From assembly GCA_036583965.1 (NCBI GenBank), contig JAZBQD010000022.1, positions 3,403,285 through 3,467,284 of the forward strand: a stretch of DNA of 64,000 nt. Reading direction: 5' to 3'. The first letter of the stretch is position 1. Each line of letters begins with the position of its first letter. This DNA comes from Prunella strophiata (taxonomy: Eukaryota; Chordata; Aves; Passeriformes; Prunellidae). Of this stretch, positions 59,101 to 64,000 are shown piece after piece. The position numbers were made by a program, and so were the translations under genes. The notes beneath the pieces were generated by a model. That model did not search any database, had not been told where the DNA came from, and was given only the letters and a program-made list of their open reading frames with translations.

Positions 59101-62100
59101 CTATAGAGCTCTGAAATTCACTTATTTTCTTCAAAGTCTCTTTGTCCCTCTTGACTTCATTGATGTACATGGCCAAGTCCTTAAAAAAAAAAGGGTGAAC
59201 AGTGATTTGTACTTCACCAGAACCTTACCCAGGAGAACAAACATGAGCCTGGCTCCCTAAATCCCTCAGGAGTCTGAGCAGGACCCCACTGCAGCCTGGG
59301 GCAGGTGAGGCTGCTGGTGCTCCCAGAGCCAGGCAGGTGCTGCAATGTTTTCCATTTCCCAGAAGATGGCAATGCATGAATCCATGGCAATGCACAAATC
59401 CAGCACAGCAATCCCAAACCCCAAATTTTCATCCATCAGAGAGAAGGAACCACCCCTTCCACTGGAGCAACTTCTTGCACCTTTCAGAGTGGATTTGCTG
59501 TGCCTGTTTGCTTCTTATCTGCTCCCTCCTTGACCTCAACAACAGCTCTTGTCAACTTGGATTAAATCTGAACAGGGGATTTTTTTAAGACATCCCCTCG
59601 GGTCAGACCTCGCTCAGCTCCCCAACACAGGGAGGGTTAATCACAGCCCATAATCACAGATCTATGTGACAATACTTGTAACATCACCAGGGCAGGGATG
59701 GTGATGAGAAATGACACAACCAAAAGCCTTCTGAAGCAGGGAAACACAATCCCAGGGAAACACAATCCCAGGATCTACCAGGACTTGAAACAACAACGTG
59801 CAAATGTTGGCTGTGGAATTGCACTGGGAGCTGCCTTTGTCCCAGCACCACTGGGAGCTGAGTTCTGCATTCTCAAGCAGAGGATTGGTACCTGCACCAA
59901 AAAAACCCAACCACAAATGGGTTTTCTTGGTGAAAATCCTGCCCTTGCCTTGCCAAACCAACTATCCAAGCAAAATAAAAGGGAGCTGAATCCCTCTGGG
60001 AATGTCACTCCATCCACCCCCCTGCACAGCTCTCACCCCAGACAGCAGCAATGTCTGCTGCCTGCCAGCACAGCAGACAGAAAGGCTGGACTTGTGATGA
60101 AAGGCATCACTTGGAAGCTAAGCCTTGGTTTACAGATCAATTAAAACCATACTGAATGGCTCCCAAATCCCCCGAGCCCAGCGCGGCCGGAACTGCTCCC
60201 ACACTCTGCTGGTGATGGGGAGCAGAAGAGAGAAACCTCCCTGATGGTTATCAACATCTTCCTGCTGCAAATGCTGAGTCTGCAGCAGAGCCAGAGCAAA
60301 CAGACATTTCTTTTTCAGCAGTGGTGCTGGGTGATGAGGCCACGAGCAGGGTTTAACTGCTGTCACCAGGTCCAGCGTTCATCTGAGGCCACAGCAGCAG
60401 GCTGGGAATGCCACGTCCTTCAAAGCACCTCAGCTCCACAGAGAGCAGCTCTGGATGCCTGGGCTGGCAGGAAAATGGCTGGAAAGGTCACCCAGCTTAT
60501 GTAAGGGCCAGGAAATGCAGTGATGTTACAAAAGCTGCAGCCCAGAGGTGGAAAACAAAGGGACCACGAGCACAGACAGGAATCCTGAGGTGCTCTCCAG
60601 AGGAAAAACCTGGAGTTAATGAGCATCCTCCAGTCAGCTTCTGCTGACAATGGATCTGGTGTGAATGTGTGTGTGGGGAGACATAACTGAGTCAGAAAAC
60701 ATTTGGATGATTCTACAATTTGATTTTTTTGTTGCTGATGGTTTTTCTGAGATTTTCGGGGCTCCAGCTAAAAGCTGAAAAAAAAAGACTCAAAGCAAAG
60801 CAAACTGCTGATGCCAAAAGTCATAAATTGTTGAAAACACATCTTCCTTTTAACAAAATAAAATAAAAAAAAGGTGGATTAAAGGATTCCCACCCAGCAC
60901 CTGGCTAAGAGCAGCCAGGGAATGCTCCACACACGCAGGCTCCCATGGCTGCCACACTCCCTGACTTGCTGATACCCCTGGAGCTGCTCCAAATCCCTCC
61001 CAGCAGAAACAAAAGCCGGATCTGGCACAGCCTCTGCACACACAACAGCAACCAGGGAGAAGTCCTAACTTGTCAACAAACCCCCTCTGCCTCAGGGGGG
61101 ACAGCATCCCAAATTTTTGCTCCACAGAGCAGAGGGATCCTGAGCTCTGCTGCACCCCAAAGCCAGCACAGCCCCCTCCCCACTCTCACCCTCCTGTACC
61201 TGCATTGCCTCCAGAGCCTCCTTCAGCTGCTGCTTCTCTGGCCTGTCTGAGGAATGGCTGAGCAGCTCCTGAAAAAGTAGAAATGAATTTAAAAAAAGAG
61301 TTTGGATGTGCTAGGAAAGATGCCCAGACCCTGCCTGCACCAGACAGGGTCTGCCTGAGTGTTGGCAGGGTGGTGACAGGGATGTCAGGGTGGCTGCAGG
61401 CATTCCAGGGGTCACTGGAGGGATGCCAGGGAGGTGGCAGGGATGCCTGGGTGACAGCAGGGATGCCAGGGAGGTGGCAGGGATGCCTGGGTGACAGCAG
61501 GGATGCCAGGGAGGTGGCAGGGATGCAGGGATGCCCAGGCAGGCAGCTGTGGCTGCAGGGCAGGGAACACACCAAGGGCTGGTGCTTGAGAGATCTGTTA
61601 CACTGGAGGAATTTCACACATAATCAGATTATATGAAAGCTTATTTTATATTCATTAAGTGCCTCTCGTGGCCAGCAAGTGCAGAATTACCCTGGGTCAC
61701 TGTACTTTAGGAGACAGCACAAATATTATGTGTTAAGTAGCCCTAGTAATTATTTTATTTGAAAGGGAATAAAAATCCCAACCCTTGCTCTGCATGTGGC
61801 AATGATTCACCCTCCACTGACAGAGGTGAGAGATGCCACAGCAGAGAGAGAAGTGCCAGTGCTGAAAAACTTACTTTTAACAGGAGATGATACTTCAAAA
61901 CTCTTTGCATTGGAACCACCAGCAGGTCTTGCAATTTGAATTTCCCATCCTGGACCTTTAGTGTGCACTCCTAGGAAGGAGATCAATAAATCAGCAGTCA
62001 GAAAACAACAGCTTCCCACCTAAAAGAAGTCTCTGAAGCCTTGAGATTGTTTGTTTGGCCTCTGTAAACTCAGTTCTGATGCCCACAGACCTGTGGTCCT

Positions 62101-63300
62101 CCCAGCCAGGGCCAGACACCCACCACAGAGGTTATCCAGGGATTAATCCCAGGGGCTGGACCCTAAATTCCAGCCACTGCCATGCAAATGAGCCACTCCA
62201 GCCTAATGAGATGCTGCTCATTAGGGCACTGCAGGAATGCTCCCAGACCTGGGGAAATGTCAAATGAAACCCTTTTGCCTCAGCCACCTCCTCACTGGGC
62301 CAAGTTACTGCAGCTGATTTGTGAGGGGCTGGCACTGAGCATGCAGCCTGTGGCTCTGGAGCCACTGATGAGTATTAAGTCATTAAAATGAGCTAATTGT
62401 GGTTGCAGGAAGTTTTGCCATCTTCACCTTTGCCCAGACCCATTTTCAGCTCCTCTGTGTGACCTGACAGAGCTGCCAGGAGGGAGGGAGAGACAGCAAA
62501 AGCAGGGAGCAACTGGATGCTCCAGCCTTGATGTGAGACACAGAGAGCACATTCTGAACAATCCCTAAGTGCAGTTTTAGCCCTGAATTGGGCTCACACA
62601 GGGAATCAAAGCATGTTTGTGGAAGGTGAGGTAATGTGGACAGACAGCCTGGCAAATTCCGATTAGCATCAAGAGCAAAGCAGGAATTAGAGCTGGGTAA
62701 AACAGCAGCTCCAACAATGCAACCCTTCTGGGGCTCCTTTGATTCCCTTAATATCTGCATCAGCCCCTATTCACACTAAGGAGGCCAGGGCAGGAATTCT
62801 GGTGTTTGCCTGGGGATTTGGGTTTGCCTCTGACAGTCCCCCGTGCTGCTGGTGGCTTTGGAAAAACCACGTGGCTCCTGGTTTGGGGATGCTCAGGGCC
62901 TGCACAGCTCAAAGAATTTGTCCCAGCCAGTCCCACTCAAATGAAGTCACTGGTTTGTTTTGATTTGGATAAACTTGGGGAGGAAGGACAGAGTGAGGGT
63001 CTGGTGAGGAGATAAGGGAAAAACGATAAGGGAATAACCCCAGCTTTGCTCCCTCTGTGGCAGCACAGACACACTCTGACACCTTTCTCCTCTTCTGGTA
63101 AATCAAACATTCCCCAGACACCATCCCCAGCTCCAGCAGGTCCTTCCCAAGGCTGGGACAAGGGGTGGGGGGCAGCACTCAGCCCCCCCTGCCCGCTCAC
63201 CTCCACCTTCTGCCGGACGTCCTCGCGGTTGGCCAGGAGGTGGTTCAGGGTGTTCTGGGCATATTCCATGTGGCTGCAGTACTTGCCATAAATCAGCAGC
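47088..63300 (-). CDS. VAV2: VAV2 guanine-nucleotide exchange factor, 3' twenty exons
   Basis: VAV2 activates Rho/Rac GTPases downstream of receptor and cytoplasmic tyrosine kinases. Twenty exons join in frame to 594 residues plus stop, matching the human protein from about residue 287 to its end at 878. Domain order is: the C-terminal half of the DH domain, PH domain, C1 zinc finger with every zinc ligand present, SH3, SH2 (phosphotyrosine Arg in GTYLIRER) and C-terminal SH3 ([18 protein letters not shown]). The CH and acidic regions and the first half of DH lie beyond position 64000. Two microexons (17 and 22 bp) and an 87-bp cassette can each be skipped in frame. An intron carries a duplicate of an exon start at 57865. 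Introns hold CR1 fragments and a 40-bp minisatellite, and no other gene. Confidence 0.96.
47205..47312 (+). mobile_element. CR1-like 3' tail fragment
   Basis: TGTCCTGTGCAGGGCCGGGA and GGCGCTTCCAACTCTGATTT resemble the CR1 tail at 23402. It lies in the last VAV2 intron. Confidence 0.6.
47769..47923 (-). CDS. VAV2: VAV2 exon, C-terminal SH3
   Basis: The acceptor is CCTGGCAG and the donor AGG/GTGAGT. It encodes [18 protein letters not shown] through WWKGETNGR, the main body of the last SH3. It ends in phase 0. Confidence 0.96.
49685..49704. repeat. Poly(T) tract
   Basis: About 20 T in the VAV2 intron downstream of the cassette exon, followed by AATTAATT. Confidence 0.9.
49960..50046 (-). CDS. 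VAV2: VAV2 cassette exon, SH2-SH3 linker
   Basis: The acceptor is CTTTGCAG and the donor G/GTACCA. It encodes [19 protein letters not shown] through SSPFWS. It is 87 bp and phase 1 at both ends, so it can be skipped without a frame change. The same segment is absent from a shorter human isoform, as I recall it. Confidence 0.9.
50930..51053 (-). CDS. VAV2: VAV2 exon, SH2 C-terminus and linker
   Basis: The acceptor is CTTCCCAG and the donor G/GTAACA. It encodes [18 protein letters not shown] through RTFTRSP, ending in phase 1. Confidence 0.95.
51142..51229 (-). CDS. VAV2: VAV2 exon, SH2 middle
   Basis: The acceptor is GTTGGCAG and the donor CTG/GTGGGT. It encodes [19 protein letters not shown] through KKFESLL, with the SH2 HIKV strand. 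It ends in phase 0. Confidence 0.95.
51346..51462 (-). CDS. VAV2: VAV2 exon, SH2 domain with the phosphotyrosine Arg
   Basis: The acceptor is GGCTCAG and the donor AA/GTGAGT. It encodes [15 protein letters not shown] through [16 protein letters not shown] carries the SH2 phosphotyrosine-binding Arg. It is 117 bp and ends in phase 2. Confidence 0.95.
52145..52197 (-). CDS. VAV2: VAV2 exon, SH3-SH2 linker
   Basis: The acceptor is AATTTGCAG and the donor TG/GTGAGT. It encodes [17 protein letters not shown], 53 bp, ending in phase 2 in the Trp that starts the SH2 domain. It is too short to stand out as an open frame. Confidence 0.92.
52761..52835 (-). CDS. VAV2: VAV2 exon, end of N-terminal SH3
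   Basis: The acceptor is CTTTGCAG and the donor AGG/GTAAGT. It encodes [18 protein letters not shown] through PVDAR, 75 bp, phase 0 at both ends. Confidence 0.95.
53025..53152 (-). CDS. VAV2: VAV2 exon, N-terminal SH3
   Basis: The acceptor is CCTGCCAG and the donor GAG/GTGAGA. It encodes [18 protein letters not shown] through DPDSPWWE, with the SH3 hallmark WW. It ends in phase 0. Confidence 0.95.
54301..54322 (-). CDS. VAV2: VAV2 microexon, 22 bp
   Basis: The acceptor is TTTGCAG and the donor G/GTAAGG. It encodes DSLGAGP plus one base. The resulting GAGPGPKMVA matches the human linker just before the first SH3. Its phases pair only with the 17-bp microexon. Confidence 0.85.
54657..54673 (-). 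CDS. VAV2: VAV2 microexon, 17 bp
   Basis: The acceptor is CTCTTGCAG and the donor CAG/GTATGT. It adds SSAEQ after completing a Gly codon. It lies in the C1-SH3 linker, where the human protein is also variable. It enters in phase 1 and leaves in phase 0, so it cannot be skipped alone. Confidence 0.78.
55404..55492 (-). CDS. VAV2: VAV2 exon, C1 zinc finger part 2
   Basis: The acceptor is GTGGCACAG and the donor G/GTGAGT. It encodes [20 protein letters not shown] through IIPPCKM. The remaining zinc ligands (CPKC, H, C, C) are all present with family spacing. It ends in phase 1. Confidence 0.94.
55653..55754 (-). CDS. VAV2: VAV2 exon, C1 zinc finger part 1
   Basis: The acceptor is CCCCTCAG and the donor AG/GTGAGC. 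It encodes [17 protein letters not shown] through KACRMFL, supplying the first C1 His and the CKAC pair. It is 102 bp and ends in phase 2. Confidence 0.94.
55994..56043. repeat. CATCCT hexanucleotide microsatellite
   Basis: About six TCATCC units followed by TCC repeats, in a VAV2 intron. Confidence 0.95.
56093..56400 (-). mobile_element. CR1 LINE 3' fragment
   Basis: Reads as reverse-complement CR1: AGAGAATCACAGAAAG at the element's 3' end, then CCCCTGCCATGGACAGGGAC and GTCCAGCCTGGCCTTGGGCA. It lies in a VAV2 intron. Confidence 0.85.
56526..56635 (-). CDS. VAV2: VAV2 exon, PH domain C-terminal helix
   Basis: The acceptor is CTCTTGCAG and the donor AT/GTGAGC. It encodes [18 protein letters not shown] through MEQFEMA, ending in phase 2 inside a Met codon. 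The Trp in KRKWMEQ sits in the PH alpha helix. Confidence 0.94.
57687..57819 (-). CDS. VAV2: VAV2 exon, PH domain
   Basis: The acceptor is TTTGGGCAG and the donor AAG/GTAGGT. It encodes [19 protein letters not shown] through [11 protein letters not shown]. It is 133 bp and ends in phase 0. Its first bases and acceptor are duplicated 76 bp upstream (57865-57924). Confidence 0.95.
57789..57924 (-). repeat. Tandem duplication over the start of a VAV2 exon
   Basis: A 60-bp segment (57789-57848) recurs at 57865-57924, period 76 bp. It includes the polypyrimidine tract, the acceptor AG and the first 31 bp of the PH-domain exon. Confidence 0.93.
58139..58224 (-). CDS. VAV2: VAV2 exon, DH-PH junction
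   Basis: The acceptor is CTCCTGCAG and the donor AG/GTGAGT. It encodes [18 protein letters not shown] through VNHTKQD, ending in phase 2. Confidence 0.95.
59093..59179 (-). CDS. VAV2: VAV2 exon, end of the DH domain
   Basis: The acceptor is TTTTTTAAG and the donor CTG/GTGAGT. It encodes [17 protein letters not shown] through FQSSIENL, 87 bp, phase 0 at both ends. This is the long C-terminal DH helix. Confidence 0.94.
61200..61268 (-). CDS. VAV2: VAV2 exon, DH helix ([19 protein letters not shown])
   Basis: The acceptor is TTTTTCAG and the donor CAG/GTACAG. It encodes 23 codons ending EALEAMQ, phase 0 at both ends. A 40-bp minisatellite starts about 100 bp upstream in the intron. Confidence 0.94.
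61365..61540. repeat. 40-bp minisatellite in a VAV2 intron
   Basis: Units begin at 61420, 61460 and 61500 (GGGATGCCAGGGAGGTGGCA, then GGGATGCCTGGGTGACAGCA). Degenerate half-units precede them. Confidence 0.9.
61875..61970 (-). CDS. VAV2: VAV2 exon, DH core ([15 protein letters not shown])
   Basis: The acceptor is CTTCCTAG and the donor AAA/GTAAGT. It encodes [17 protein letters not shown] and the DH-family signature [13 protein letters not shown], the helix that contacts the GTPase. It is 96 bp, phase 0 at both ends. Confidence 0.95.
63201..63300 (-). CDS. VAV2: VAV2 exon in the DH domain (first visible)
   Basis: The acceptor is CTCTCCAG and the donor GAG/GTGAGC. It completes a codon with one base, then reads [19 protein letters not shown] through REDVRQKVE. 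It ends in phase 0. No earlier VAV2 exon is seen in 63301-64000. Confidence 0.95.
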
Positions 63301-63509
63301 CTGGAGAGGGGAAAATCACAGGTTTAACTGGAAGTGCTGGCAGTTATAAGCTGTTGTAAAAGATATATAAATGTGTGTACAGCAAAAGGACGAGGCAAAC
63401 AGCAATTCCCCCATGTAACTGCTTAGCAAAGTATAAACGCTCTTTTATTGTGTGGCTTTTTGACATTTAAAGTTTCAACATTTGAGCATTTAGAAGTTCC
63501 AGAGCCCAT

Positions 63510-63800
63510 GGAGGCGATTCAGTTCATGATGAGCAGAAGGGGCTGGGTGGCCAGAGCAGAGAAACCTGTTTTTAGATGAGATAATGGGATGAAATTCTTC
63601 CTTGTGAGGGTGGTGAGGAACTGTCAGAAGTTGCCCAGAGAATTTGTGGCTGACCCTGGAATTATCCAAGGCCAGGTTGGATGGGGCTTGGAACAACCTG
63701 GGATGGTGGAAGGTGTCCCTGCCCATGGCAGGGGTGAAATGGGATGAATTTTAAGTCCCTTCCAACCCAAACCATTCAGTGATGATTCTATGTCACATTT
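63510..63800 (+). mobile_element. CR1 LINE 3' fragment
   Basis: Contains GGTTGGATGGGGCTTGGAAC, GTCCCTGCCCATGGCAGGGG and CCCTTCCAACCCAAACCATT. It lies in a VAV2 intron near the right edge. Confidence 0.88.
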
Positions 63801-64000
63801 TACAATCACTCCTTCTTGAAAGAGCCACAGGGACCTAGAGATCAAGAGCCTGGGTAATTGGGAGAAGAATGTTGTCACAGCCTTTGGAAACACAGTGAAG
63901 CTCTGCATGGCCACCCTGGGCTATAAATCCAAACACTGACAAAAGAGAGCAGTTTTGTCATGGATTCCCCCTTCTCCCTCACCTCCCTCATTAATCCTGC

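Noticed and set aside
63301..64000. A further upstream VAV2 exon at the right edge
   Set aside because: I searched by eye for the preceding DH-domain peptide on the minus strand and found only intron and a CR1 copy.

Overview
The window is a piece of a vertebrate nuclear genome, almost certainly a bird. Three intron-containing genes lie in the order and orientation DBH (+), SARDH (-), VAV2 (-), the same block as human 9q34. The repeats are CR1-type LINE tails, including the typical sequence around GTCCCTGCCCATGGCAGGGG. The DNA is GC-rich and dense in minisatellites, as on avian microchromosomes. A passerine is possible but not shown. Nothing here looks bacterial, viral or CRISPR-like.

Layout. 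1-5050: left flank with CR1 remnants and a 500-N gap, no coding exon recognised. 5050-5920: CpG island with a TATA-like tract and a strong minus-strand splice donor, probably the promoter and non-coding first exon of a leftward gene (FAM163B is the syntenic candidate). 5936-7510: a roughly 32-bp GC-rich minisatellite, then a 41-bp minisatellite. 11611-12606: a GGAT microsatellite interrupted by a C-poor AT-rich tract. 17492-28160: DBH exons 1-10. 28375-30430: a 500-N gap and a 34-bp minisatellite, where the last DBH exons and the C-terminal SARDH exons should be. 30490-40835: eleven SARDH exons encoding the FAD-dependent half. 44672-63300: twenty 3' exons of VAV2 plus its 3'UTR; the 5' exons lie beyond the right edge.

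The three genes do unrelated jobs. DBH makes noradrenaline from dopamine in secretory vesicles. SARDH oxidises sarcosine to glycine in the mitochondrial matrix. VAV2 is a Rho/Rac guanine-nucleotide exchange factor acting downstream of tyrosine kinases. DBH and SARDH converge tail to tail; SARDH and VAV2 are in tandem. Exon junctions were set by hand from GT/AG sites, unbroken reading phase and recalled human protein sequence, and the phases agree throughout except at DBH exon 9, which is one base short.

I did not find a new biological system. The observations worth checking are: the gap that swallows the ends of two genes; the one-base break in DBH; a tandem copy of a VAV2 exon start carrying its own acceptor; paired VAV2 microexons that must be spliced together; a GC-AG intron in SARDH; a 0.2-kb direct repeat flanking SARDH exons 1-3; and several structured minisatellites.
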